In this document: piece by piece, positions 21,460-31,876 of the stretch | Layout: each line of letters starts with the position of its first letter | How positions within the stretch are numbered: the stretch's first letter is position 1 | From: Cryptomeria japonica | Taxonomy: Eukaryota > Streptophyta > Pinopsida > Cupressales > Cupressaceae | NCBI RefSeq assembly: GCF_030272615.1 | Contig: NC_081415.1 | Location: forward strand, 376,851,392 to 376,915,391 | Direction of reading: 5' to 3' | DNA: 64,000 nucleotides | The notes under the pieces: generated by a model | The model's input: only the letters and a program-made list of their open reading frames with translations | Database searches by the model: none | Told to the model about the DNA's origin: nothing | Position numbers and translations under genes: made by a program

Positions 21460-22830
21460 CTCAATAACCAGAGGTCCTTGTTGGTCCCAATTGATTAGTT
21501 TAAGATAAACAAGAGGGAGGTCATCAGAGATGGATGTGGTTATGATCATAATACGAGTTTCAGAGAAAAAGTCATCAAGGTACTCATAAGGTACTTCGTA
21601 GAACTCCTCTTCATCGGAGTCGTCGACATCAAAAGGTGGGGCGGTCGGAGAACCAGTGATAATAATCTTAGGTACATGAGAGTAACCCAAGCCTCATTTG
21701 TTTTTGTATGAAATGGGTGTAATGGTCTCCCTTCATCCTTTTTATTTAGGTCCTACACCATGTCCTTTGTAGCCCATCTTATCTGCCATTACAAAAGATT
21801 TTGGATACTTGTCTCTAGGAATCTCAATTGGATCATCATCTTCTTCACGATATAACCAAGAGGTTACATTGGTTTCCATGTTTTTTGCATCTAAAGGTCC
21901 CCACTACTCAAAAGTTTCTTTTTTGCATTGTATGGTAGGTTTATTTGGAAGCTCAATTTTTTTAGGTCTATCATATGATTTAGTAGATGTGGAGAGGTTC
22001 TCCACATAGAGTGTGTTTTGTAGACTATACTTGCCACAATCTTTGTCAATTACTTGGGCCTTGATCTCGAGTGGAGTAGGATTTGATGTGGAAGGATCAA
22101 TGGGCGAAGTGATAGATGATGTGGAAGCGGGGGAATTAAGTGGGTAATGGTGGATGTGTTTCCCCTCCAGTAGCTTGCAATAGTAGAAAGGTTGAGAGTT
22201 TGTGGGGATGGTGACCTCTCGGCCATTGTAAGGAAAATTTTTAGCATTGATGATATGTGGAGGGGATGACTTGAATGGAATGGATCCATAGACAATTGAG
22301 AAGGATGTTGTATGGGAGATCAAGGTCCAATACTTGACATGTTGTATCCACTATTGTTAGGGCAACCTGAAGTGGTAGTGTAATGGTGCCTTTAGAAACT
22401 CATTCAACATCATCATATGCTTTGATAGTAATTTTTCTTGTAGGATCAACAAGGTCTTCAGAGAATCCAGACTGCTTAATCAGCTTGAATGTACATAGGT
22501 TCAAATCGGATCCACCATTTATAAGGACCCTCTTGATTTTATATTTTTGGACAATGACCTCAATATGGAGAGGTTTGTTGTGCAAGATATCATTGGATGA
22601 GACATCTTTGGAGGAAAAGACGAGGTGATGCTACACTGTGAGGTTACCAATTAAGGCTTGAAACTATGTGACATTGATATTAACTGGTACATAGGTAATT
22701 GCACCAAGATGGTGTGCAAAAAGGGGGGTATAAGTGGACACTTTTTTTCTGAAATCAGGTAAACCTAAACTTGGAGTAGAAAGTTAAGAGTTATCCACTC
22801 AAGATATGAAGATACTCAAAGAACAAATAT
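21460..22830 (-). pseudogene. Gypsy protease region, block 2 of 3 (broken)
   Basis: On the minus strand, the frame 22400-22585 reads HIEVIVQKYKIKRVLINGGSDLN, then FKLIKQSGFSEDLVDPTRKI and IKAYDD. This is the retropepsin region of Tat-type gypsy elements, where the active site is usually DGG rather than DTG. Here the catalytic Asp is Asn (about 22517-22519). Frames 21904-22323 and 21400-21690 (its last part antisense to the LTR) represent the protease-RT linker, with an acidic DVDDSDEEEFYEVPYEYLDD stretch. An intact enzyme would process the polyprotein. This one lacks the key Asp and has many stops. Confidence 0.72.
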
Positions 22831-23699
22831 TGTAGTACTCTAAATCTAGTTTCCAAACTACTAATTTTTTTCAAAATTGGATAAGATTAAGGGGGTAAAA
22901 TCCTTCACGCACAAAAAATAGATCCTGATTTTTTCTGAAAAACATAACAATGTCTGATGTGCACAACAAAAAAGTCATAGTTAGATTGAGTATTTTGATA
23001 AATCCTTTGGTAGAAAGATAGTTAAGAGTGAGCACTAGAAGTGTATTTTTTTGAAATTTTTTGTTGAGTATTTTTTTTTTTGTGATTTTTCGAATCGAGC
23101 ACATCCTGAAAATTAGGTACCTATTCATGCGCGAAGCATAACTTGCACCAAGTAAATTGAAAATGCAAATTTTGTTTTCAAAATTGTAAAGAATCAATTG
23201 CACTACAATAATATATAATTTTTTTAAAATTTGGATAAGTAGATCAAAAGTTATTAAAAATATGGTACACATATGTCTCTGAGAACTATGGAGACACTGG
23301 TAAAAGAAATTCAAGAATAATATGTTATTGTTGTTCAAATTCAAAAAAAAATATATGGTTAGAAATCTCAGAAGATGGGTGAAAATATGGTGGCAATTTT
23401 AGAAATACCTAGTTGATGAAGTGTAAACTTGATGATCACAAAGTCAAGAAACCAAGTTGATAAAACAAAACACATCAAAAAGGAGGGAAATCGAGGGAAA
23501 TCAAACTTCCAACCCACAGCTTTGTCATTCGAGCCTATTCACAAGCCTAAATAAATTAAAGTGCGTATGAGGTATTTTGAATATGAAGCGTGTACACGGT
23601 TTTAATAAACAAAACTGCGTATGGGGTATTTCGAATATGGAGTGTGTATGGGGTTTTAATAAACAAAATCACGTACGGGGTTCAAATTAATAAAGTTAG
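22831..23699. other. Non-coding; outer part of foldback arm at right end
   Basis: AT-rich sequence with no supported gene; the ~157-codon minus frame at 22871-23344 is low-complexity Leu/Ile/Phe and has no motif. From about 23560 there are short tandem, partly palindromic units (GCGTATGGGGTATTTCGAAT, GTATGGGGTTTTAATAAAC, ACGTACGGGG). They mirror similar units at 36070-36190. Confidence 0.5.
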
Positions 23700-23935
23700 A
23701 TTAGTAATATGGACTTGTATGCAATTAATTCAGCATTCTCTTTGCCTTTTATCTTTCTTATACTTTAAGTTATATTTTATGTATATATTGTCAAGATGTT
23801 TGAGAGTGGTTTCACATCTCTACGAGTCATAATGCAAATTATAGATTTTAGGAGATCCTATAATTTTTCAGAATTAGTCAAATTTCAGTAATCAGTAGGC
23901 TTGTATCATCATTCACTTGCTATCTCTCTATCTCA
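23700..23935 (+). repeat. Left arm of foldback-like inverted repeat
   Basis: The sequence is the reverse complement, with substitutions, of 35800-36051. Shared blocks include TTAGTAATATGGACTTGTAT, CTTTCTTATACTTTAAGTT, TATGTATATATTGTCA and GTTTGAGAGTGG. The inner end of both arms runs into CT-rich (left) or GA-rich (right) simple sequence. I infer the stem of a large foldback element. Confidence 0.75.
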
Positions 23936-24153
23936 CGCTATTTGTCTCCCCTAAGCTCTAGACCTATCTATTTTCCTATCTCTCTAATCCTCTCTTCACC
24001 TCTCTCTATCTCACTCTCTCCTCTCTCCCCAATCTTTAGATATTATAATTTCTCAAAAATAATCAAATTTCAGTAATCACTAAGCTCTTATTATCTACAT
24101 AATCTACCTACCTTTTTGCACTCCCCCCTTAAAATATTTATCTAAATACCTAC

Positions 24154-24184
<31 letters not shown>

Positions 24185-24690
24185 TATATAAGTGGAGGTG
24201 ATATTTAGAGAGAGAGAGAGAGAGTATGAAGGAAAGGATGTAGAGAGTTAGGGGAGTTAAAAGTAGTGAGAGATGAAAAGAGTGGTAGGTAGAGAGAAGG
24301 AGAGGGATTTTTAAGTGTGTGAGATAAATAAAAATAGATAGGGAAAGAAGGAGGGACGTAGTGAGAAAGAAAAAAGTAGAGAGCCCTACCTTCCTCCCTC
24401 CTTCTCTCTCACTTGAGATCTCTCTCTCCCCCTCTCCTTCCCTCAACCCCTCCCTTCCTCCATCTCTCTCACTTCAACTCTCTCTCAACCCCTCCCTTCC
24501 TCCCTTCCTTTCTCTCACATGGGCTCTCTCTATCTCTAGTCTCTTCTTCTCTTTCCATATACCTCTCTCTCTCTCTCTCAACCCTTCCCTTCCTTCACCC
24601 CTCTCTCTCATCTGGGATCTTTCTCTAGTCTCATATTCATTTTTCATCCCTTCCACCCTCTCACTTAGTCTCTATCTCTCTCTCTTAGGT
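23936..24690. repeat. CT/GA-rich simple sequence
   Basis: Blocks alternate between pyrimidine-rich (23936-24035, 24385-24690) and purine-rich (24163-24380, including a perfect GA run near 24163-24182). The strand change near 24380 makes another local inverted repeat. The apparent Ser/Leu/Pro-rich reading frames are translation of the repeat. Confidence 0.8.
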
Positions 24691-25085
24691 TAGGCTTGGG
24701 AGGGAGAGATACTTGAGAGAGAAGGATAAAGGGAATAGGAGAGAAAGAAAGAGTGTTAGAGGGAAAGAGATAGAGAGACTTGAGAGAGAAAGAGAAAGGG
24801 AGAGAGGGAGAGAGGGAAAGAATGTGAGAGAGAGACACTTGAGAGAGGTGGAGGGAAATAATGGGAAGGAGAGAGGGAGAGGGAAGAGAGAGGATGGGGG
24901 AGGGAGAGAGGGAAAGATGAAGAGAATAATAAAGAGAGACACCTAAGAGAGAGGGGGAGATAGAGACTTGGTAGAGGGAGAGAGAGAGAGAGATATAGAG
25001 GGAGAGAAGGGTAGAGAGGGAAATAATGGGAGGGAGAGAGGAAGAGGGAAGATAGAGGATGGGGGATAGAGAGAGGGAAAGAGGG

Positions 25086-25163
<78 letters not shown>

Positions 25164-25430
25164 GAAGGGAGGGAGAGAGGTAAATAATGGAGAGAATGGA
25201 AAGAATGGGAGAGAGACACCTAAGAGAGAGGGAGAGAGAGATAGAGAAAGGGAAAGGGAGGGGTAGGGACAGATGGAGAGAGAGAGATAGATAGAGAGAG
25301 AGGGAGATAATGAGAGAGAGAGAGAGAGACACCTAAGAGAGGGGGAGTGAGAGAGAGATAGAGGGTGAGAGGGAGAAGGGGGTTGGGAGGGAGAGAGGTA
25401 AAAATAGTTAGAGGGAAAGAGATAGAGACC
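24691..25430. repeat. (GA)n-rich tract
   Basis: Almost pure purine sequence of GAGAGAGG, GGGAGAG and GGAAAG variants, with a perfect (GA)n run at about 25090-25160. It ends abruptly where the palindromic minisatellite starts. No gene. Confidence 0.9.
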
Positions 25431-27095
25431 ATAGTGTCCTAAGGGGTTATATGGTGTCCTATGACCCCTCAGGACACTATATGACCCCTTAGGACACCAT
25501 ATGGTGTCATTATTGGTTGTATTGTGTCCTAAGGGGTCATATGGTGTTCTATGATCCCTTAGGAGACCATATGACCCCTTAGGTGTCGCTAGGGGTCATA
25601 TGGTGTCCTATGAGCCCTTAGGAGTCATATGGTGTTTTAAAGGGTCATATGGTGTCCTGCGACCCCTTAGGACACCATATGACCCCTTAAGACTCTATAT
25701 GGTGTCGTTATGGGTCGTATGGTGTCTTAAGAGGTTATATGGTGTCGTTATATGGTGTCTTTATGGGTCGTACGGTTTCCTAAGGGGTCATACACCATAG
25801 GACCCCTTAAGAAACCATTTGGTGTCGTTATATGGTGTCCTTATGGGTCGTACAGTGTCCTAAGGGGTCATATGGTGTTCTATGACCCCTTAGGACATCA
25901 AATGGCATCGTTTTGGGTCATATGGTGTCTTAAGGGTTCATATGGTGTCCTATGACCCCTTATGTGTCGTTGGCATCATATGGTTTCCTACAACCCCTTA
26001 GGACACCATATGACCCCTTAGGACTCCATATGGTGTCCTAAAAGGTCATATGGTGTTCTTTGATCCCTTTGGACACCATTTGGTGTCGTTATGGGTCGTA
26101 TGGTGTGCTAAGGAGTCATATGGTGTCTTATGACCTCTTAGGACTCTATATGACCCCTTAGATATCGTTATGGGTCATTAATGTTCTATGACCCCTTAGG
26201 ACTCCATATGGTGTTGTTATGGGTCATATGGTGTCCTAAGGAGTCATATGGTGTCCTATTACCCCTTAGGTGTTGTTAGGGGTCATATTGTTTCCTAAGA
26301 GGTCATATGGTGTTCTATGACCCCTTAGGACACCATATGACCCCTTAAGACACCATACAACCCATAACAACATCATATGGTGTCCTAAGGGGTTGTAGGA
26401 GACCATATGACCCCTTAGGATGCCATATGATCCCTTAGGACACCATATGGTGTCCTAAGGGGTCGTATGGTCTCCTACGACCCCTTAGGACACCATATGA
26501 CCACTTAGGACTACATATGGTGTCATTATGGGTTGTATGGTGTCCTAAGAGGTCATATGGTGTTCTATGACCCCTTAGGACACCATTTGGTGTCATTATG
26601 GGTTGTATGGTGTGCTAAGGGGTCATATGGTATACTATGACCCCTTAGGACTCCATATGACCCCTTATGTGCCGTTATGGGTCATATGGTGTCCTATGAC
26701 CCCTTAAGACACCATATGACCCCTAAGGACACATGCATGGATCCCTAGGATGCCATATGGTGTCCTAAGGGTTCATATGGTCTCCTACAACCCCTTAGGA
26801 CACCATATGACTACTTAGGACTACATATGGTGTCGTTATGGGTTGTATGGTGTCCTAAGAGGTCATATGGTGTTCTATGACCCCTTAGGACACCATTTGG
26901 TGTCATTATGGGTTGTATGGTGTGCTAAGGGGTCATATGGTATCCTATGACCCCTTATGTGCCGTTATGGGTCATATGGTGTCCTAAGGGGTCATATGGT
27001 GTCCTATGACCCCTTAGGACACCATATGACCCCTAAGGACACATGCATGGATCCTTAGGACGCCATATGACCCCTAAGAATACCATATGACCCTA
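25431..27095. repeat. Palindromic minisatellite array
   Basis: About 1.7 kb is built from one ~20-bp motif used in both orientations: AAGGGGTCATATGGTGTCC and its reverse complement GGACACCATATGACCCCTT, joined by CTATG, TTATGGGT or AGGAC linkers. Each motif holds a CATATG centre, and neighbouring opposite-strand copies can pair. Near 26501 and 26809 the same ~300-bp string of variants starts again, including an ACATGCATGGATCC marker, giving a higher-order repeat. A shorter copy of the same satellite is at 52153-52385. Confidence 0.92.
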
Positions 27096-27510
27096 AAGAG
27101 GGAGGGAGGGGGATGCGAGGGAGGGAATGGGAGAGAGATACACCTAAGAGAGGAGGAGAGTGAGATAGAGAGACAGATACTGAGAGGGAGAGAAAAGAGA
27201 TAAATGTGAGAGAGAGAGAGAGGGGGGGAGAGAGAGAGAGAGAGAGATAGGGAGTGGGGGAGATATAGAGAGATCTAAGAGGTGGATGGAGGGATTGAGA
27301 GAGAAAGAGAGACCTAAGAGGTGGAGGGAGGGAAGGTGAGAGAAAGAAAGAGAGGATCAAAGATAGAGAGAGTCCGAGTGAGACGGAGGAAGGGATGGAA
27401 GGAGAGTACAAGATACTAGAGAGAGAGGTGTGAAGAGAGGGATAGAGGGAGAGGGTGAGAAAGAGAGGTAATGAGAAAGGGAGAGAGGGAGGGGGAGGAG
27501 ACATGGAGAG

Positions 27511-27580
<70 letters not shown>

Positions 27581-27676
27581 AAGTGAAAAAGAGAAAGGGA
27601 GGGAGGAGGCAGGGAGAGAGTGGGAAAGAGATACACTTGACAAAGGAGAGTGAGATAGAGAGATAGAGGGAGAGAG

Positions 27677-27707
<31 letters not shown>

Positions 27708-28008
27708 TTGATAGAAGAGGACAGGGAGATAGATAGATAAAGGTTGATAGTCAAAGACTTGATAGAAAGAAGCGGAGAGACTTGAGAGAAAGAGAAATGG
27801 AGCGAGAGGAGGAGAGAGAAAGAAAGTTAGAGGGAAATAAATACTTGACAAAGGAAGAGAAAGGGAGGGGGAGGGGGAGGGGGAGGGCGAGGGAAAGAAT
27901 GGGGGAGAGAGACACCAAAGAGAGGGGGAGAGAGTGAGAGATAGAGATATTTGAAAGAGGGATATAAAGAGAGGGATAGACGAAAGAGAGAAAGGTTGAG
28001 GGAGATGA
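27096..28008. repeat. (GA)n-rich tract right of the satellite
   Basis: Purine-rich sequence including a perfect (GA)n run at about 27512-27577 and a GGGAGG run near 27860-27890. It is interrupted at 28009 by the copia element and continues for ~90 bp after 35710. Confidence 0.9.
28004..28008 (+). repeat. Target-site duplication GATGA (left copy)
   Basis: This 5-bp repeat flanks the copia element; its partner is at 35706-35710, within the same GA-rich tract. Confidence 0.88.
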
Positions 28009-29068
28009 TGTTGGTATTTTGGTATGGTTTTGTCATTGATGTCAACACCTACTAAAACACTAGAACTGTGGAGATCCAGCAGCATTCACCGGCAAGCAAG
28101 TAACTATTGCACAGTTACTGGTATATGGTTCACCGACAAGATATAATGATCACCAGCACTCGGAATTATGTGGAAGACACTTGGTAATGCTGAAGACATC
28201 TTTTCGACATCTTGTCCTGGAGTTTTGTTCATTGGTATATTCATATTTGCATATTTTCTTTTACCGGCAAATAGGTCCAGGGTTACACCGGCAGGTTTAT
28301 CTTTTCCAAATCAACATGGCACGCTAAGGAAATGATTAATTATTGTTGTAAACGCATTAAGCCGACATGTTCAATCGGTTATTGCATCGAATATTATATT
28401 GTTTGTAAAATGTTTTTATTGTAATATCTTGTAGAGCTGACCTACTAAAATTGGTCTTAGGTTATGGTATAAATGTAAGATCTTATTTGTAAGATTGAAT
28501 GTGGAATGCGAAAAAGAATTGTGTGAAGATATATGCGAGATTAAGCAGAGCTATACATGAAGACATCATTTGAAGGTGAAGCTAGGTTTTTGTGAAAGCA
28601 TATCAGCATTACACCGGTACTGAATCCAGCATATGAAGATGCTATTTTGTGCAGTACATTCTTATTGGATTTAACCATCCAACTGTAGTCAGTGTGACTC
28701 CCATTTTGTGATTGAGCAGTGAGCTCTAGGCTGTTGGCCTTTCTGCATATGCAGACCCCATTTTTGTACACTTACTGTCTACAGTAGTATCATCTGATTG
28801 TGGGTAAGGTTTCCCACCATTGTTTTTCCCCTTACAGGGTTTCCACGTACAAATATTAGTGTCATGTGTTGTGGATGACTTTGTGTTTATGTTTCATGCA
28901 TTAATCTTTACCGGTATAGCTATTAACTGTTAACACTGTCTACCGGCATACTTAACTGGTTTACCGGTATTAAGCATTAAGGTGGTTAAGTTGTTTTTGG
29001 TTTGAACTTAGTTGACAACTGATTCACCCCCCCCCCCCCCCCCTCTCAGTTGTCTCCGAGACCTAACA
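28009..29068 (+). repeat. 5' LTR of copia element
   Basis: A 1060-bp repeat with TG...CA ends. A TATAAAT motif lies near 28468 in the context TTATGGTATAAATG. A C-rich run and the CTCTCAGTTGTCTCCGAGACC end motif precede the 3' boundary. It has many ACCGGTA/ACCGGCA sites. The block GAGCTCTAGGCTGTTGGCC is shared with the LTRs of the 16-kb element. Confidence 0.95.
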
Positions 29069-29070
29069 AT

Positions 29071-29082
29071 TGGTATCAAAGC
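29071..29082 (+). other. Primer-binding site, tRNA-iMet type (one mismatch)
   Basis: TGGTATCAAAGC lies two bases after the 5' LTR. It differs by one base from the canonical TGGTATCAGAGC seen at 6181. Confidence 0.88.
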
Positions 29083-29124
29083 CTAGTCCTCTTTTGCAGA
29101 AGTTTAACAACTTGAGGAGATCCA

Positions 29125-30000
29125 ATGTCTACTAATTATTTCAGGAAGGACATTCCTAAACTTGATGGAACCAACTATGGCATATGGAAGATCAGAATGG
29201 AGACACATCTAAATTGCATTGGCAAAGATGTCTGGAAAGTTACAAAGAAAGGTTACACTGCTACTATACCTAGTCAGCCCAGTCCAACTACCTTGGCTAA
29301 AGATGAGGAAAATGATTGTAAAGCAAGAGAAGCACTTTTGAGCGTATTATCAGATCAACAAATCATGGGATTATCATATAGGTCTACTACTAAAGCTATT
29401 TGGGATCATTTGGAAACACTGAATGAAGGAGATTCCACAGTCAAAATTGCAAAACTTGAAAGCTTTCGAGTCAGGTATGAACATCTGAAAATGGAAGAAG
29501 ATGAAAGGATTTCTGCTTTTATGGAAAGAGTAAATGAAATAGTTTTGGGTATTAAATGTTGTGAAGGAACCTTAAGTGAGGATGAAATTGTTTCAAAAAT
29601 CTTAAGAGGATTGCCACCGGCATATAAAATGAAGGTTACTGCTATAAATGAGTTAAGAACAATGCCTAATACATCAGTAACTAGGGATACATTGATTGGA
29701 AAACTTTCAGCTTTTGAAATTGAAGAATTTGGTCATGTTGCTACTATAAAGACAGATTTAGCCTTTAAAGCATCAACATCATCTGCTCCATCATTTGACA
29801 AATCAGATTGGAAAGCCTTTTATGCAAGAGAACTTGAAGAAACAAGGAAAGAAAATGAAGAACTTGAAGCACTATTTGCAAGGAAAATGCCTAAAGGTCC
29901 AATTGGAAGTAAGTATGAAGGTAAAGCACCCTTTAAATGTTTTAACTGCAATAAGATTGGTCATATGGCTTCGAGATGCCTGATAGACATGCTAGACTAA
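29125..30000 (+). pseudogene. Copia gag
   Basis: The frame starts MSTNYFRKDIPKLDGTNYGIWKIRME, the W/Y-containing start of copia gag proteins (DUF4219/UBN2 type; quoted here only in part). It is about 285 residues long, with helical segments (LESFRVRYEHLKMEEDE, ISAFMERVNEIV, SKILRGLPPAYK) and one CCHC knuckle, CFNCNKIGHMASRC, near 29936-29977. Just after the last Cys a single-base deletion (about 29977) shifts the frame, so the annotated stop at 29998-30000 is an artefact; the gag-pol frame continues as 29976-30885. Its role is capsid formation and RNA packaging. Confidence 0.9.
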
Positions 30001-30879
30001 GAGAAGAAACTAGAAGGACATACAAACCTAATCCTGAATATCAGAGATACAGATTCAAGAAGAACAAAGACAAATCTTGTTACATTGTTGATGAAGGTAT
30101 GACTAATGATTCTGATGAGGATCTGGTAGATAATGGATGGGTTTTTGTTGCTATAACATAAGATCAACCGGCACCTACTGTTCAACCGGTAGAACAAACC
30201 CTAGCAGCTAAAGTTGAAGTAAAGGATGAATGGATCATTGACTCAGGATGCTCACATCATATGATAGGAGACAAAGGTAAATTCTTGAACTTTCAAGAAT
30301 ACAATGGAGGTTTAGTAAGATTTGGAGATGACAAAGCCTATTCAATCAAAGGTAAGGGTACAATATCTCTTGATGGTAAGCATAACACTGACAATGTCTA
30401 CTATGTTGAAGGATTGAAGCATAATCTTTTAAGTGTTGGTCAATTAGTTGAGAAAGGATTTCAGTTACAATTTAAAAATGCAAAATGCAAAATCATGAAT
30501 AGAACTGGTTTGGAAATTGCAACCGGTAATCAGACTAGAGGTAATATCTTTCATTTGAATAACAGTGAAAAGACATGCTTGATTGCACGTATAGATGAAA
30601 GTTGGTTATGGCATAAGAGAATCTGTCATGTAAACTTTGATTGCATGGTAAAGATCAGTACTACTAAGGCAGTTAGAGATCTACCTAAAATTATCAAACC
30701 TCAGAATACAATATGTAAGGAATGTCAATTTGGAAAACAAGTTAGAGCTAGTTTCAAAAGTATTCCAGAAAAATCCAATAATGCTCTTGATTTGATTCAC
30801 ACTGATTTATGTGGTCCAGCTAGAACTAAAAGCTTACAAGGTGATAGATATTTTATGCTAATCATTGATGACTATTCTA

Positions 30880-30883
30880 GAAT
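30880..30883 (+). repeat. Target-site duplication GAAT of TIR element
   Basis: GAAT is repeated at 31877-31880. Removing the element and one copy leaves the integrase frame continuous at this point. Confidence 0.75.
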
Positions 30884-31876
30884 GGGTGAACTCACAATAC
30901 TGGTTCCCACTTTTTAACCAACTTTGACACTTAGATGAACATTTTGCAAAAAACCTTCACTTTCCAACACCTATAACTTTTAAATCATTAAGAATTTGGA
31001 GATGATGTAAACTAGTGATTTGTAACATCCTTTTTGTAGATTCTAAATATATTTTTTTCAAATTTTTTTGAATAAAATTTTATTGAAATTTCCATCTCCC
31101 TCAAAAGTAGTTTTTTATAGGAAACAACATTATTTAAGAGTGATGTGCATCCCAAAACGTATAAATTTTTTTTTATAAATGATAAAAACTTATCTCTTTT
31201 AAATTTTGGTTTGTAACATCAATACCCAGGGCATTCAGTTGGTTTGATAGTGATATGTTGAATATTTTTTATTTTATTAAGTTTTGAAGTCCGACTAATT
31301 ATAATTTAGATATAGGTGTACGTTTGAACACATAACTTGCTCTATTTATATCAAAATTAAGTTTTATTTTTTTTGTTAGAAAGAAGACATCAATAGCTAA
31401 GGCATAGATATTTTTCAGAATTTTTTTGAATTAGTTTGCTATTTTTCCCAATGCATTGAACAAAGAAGTTCATGTTCGGTGAAAAACCTACATTCATAAA
31501 AAATAACATAAAAATATATTAATAAACTTAAATATATTAAAAATTATACTATTTGGAAAGCTTATAATAAGGACTAAATCCTCAAGAAAACAAAACTTCT
31601 AAATGAATTCATTTGACCCCTCAAAAGCTAATGTAAAATTGGTTTTTTATCAGCATTTGATAGATGCAAAGGAGACTCCATTGCAAGTATGATTTAGAAG
31701 TAGAGAGGTTCTATCCAAGAAATTTTGATCTAAGAGCCTTTGATCTAACTCTCTTCAATTAATTACTTCAAATGGGACCTCTTAAAGCTTAAATAATTAT
31801 ATTTTCCAAAAAATGTATGATTTCAGCAAAAATCAGGATGTACCAAAAAGTGGGAACCAGCTTTGTGAGTTCACCC
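30884..31876. mobile_element. Non-autonomous TIR DNA element (993 bp)
   Basis: The left end GGGTGAACTCACAATACTGG...CCCACTTTTT and the right end (reverse complement) GGGTGAACTCACAAAGCTGG...CCCACTTTTT form ~32-bp terminal inverted repeats with two differences. The interior is AT-rich without an ORF. The 4-bp duplication GAAT does not clearly fit hAT (8 bp), PIF (3 bp, TWA), Mutator (9-11 bp) or Tc1 (TA), so I leave the superfamily open. It sits in copia integrase and is the youngest insertion in that nest. Confidence 0.85.

Noticed and set aside
22871-23344. 157-residue minus-strand frame
   Set aside because: Phe/Leu/Ile-rich translation of AT-rich DNA without known motif; could mimic a membrane protein by composition only.
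24361-25432. Long Ser/Leu/Pro-rich open frames on both strands
   Set aside because: Pure translation of CT/GA simple sequence; frames stay open only because the dinucleotide repeat lacks stops.
25600-25955. Short Gly/Tyr/Val/Trp-rich frames in the palindromic array (for example repeated YGV units)
   Set aside because: They follow the 20-bp motif period; no start context, no domain.
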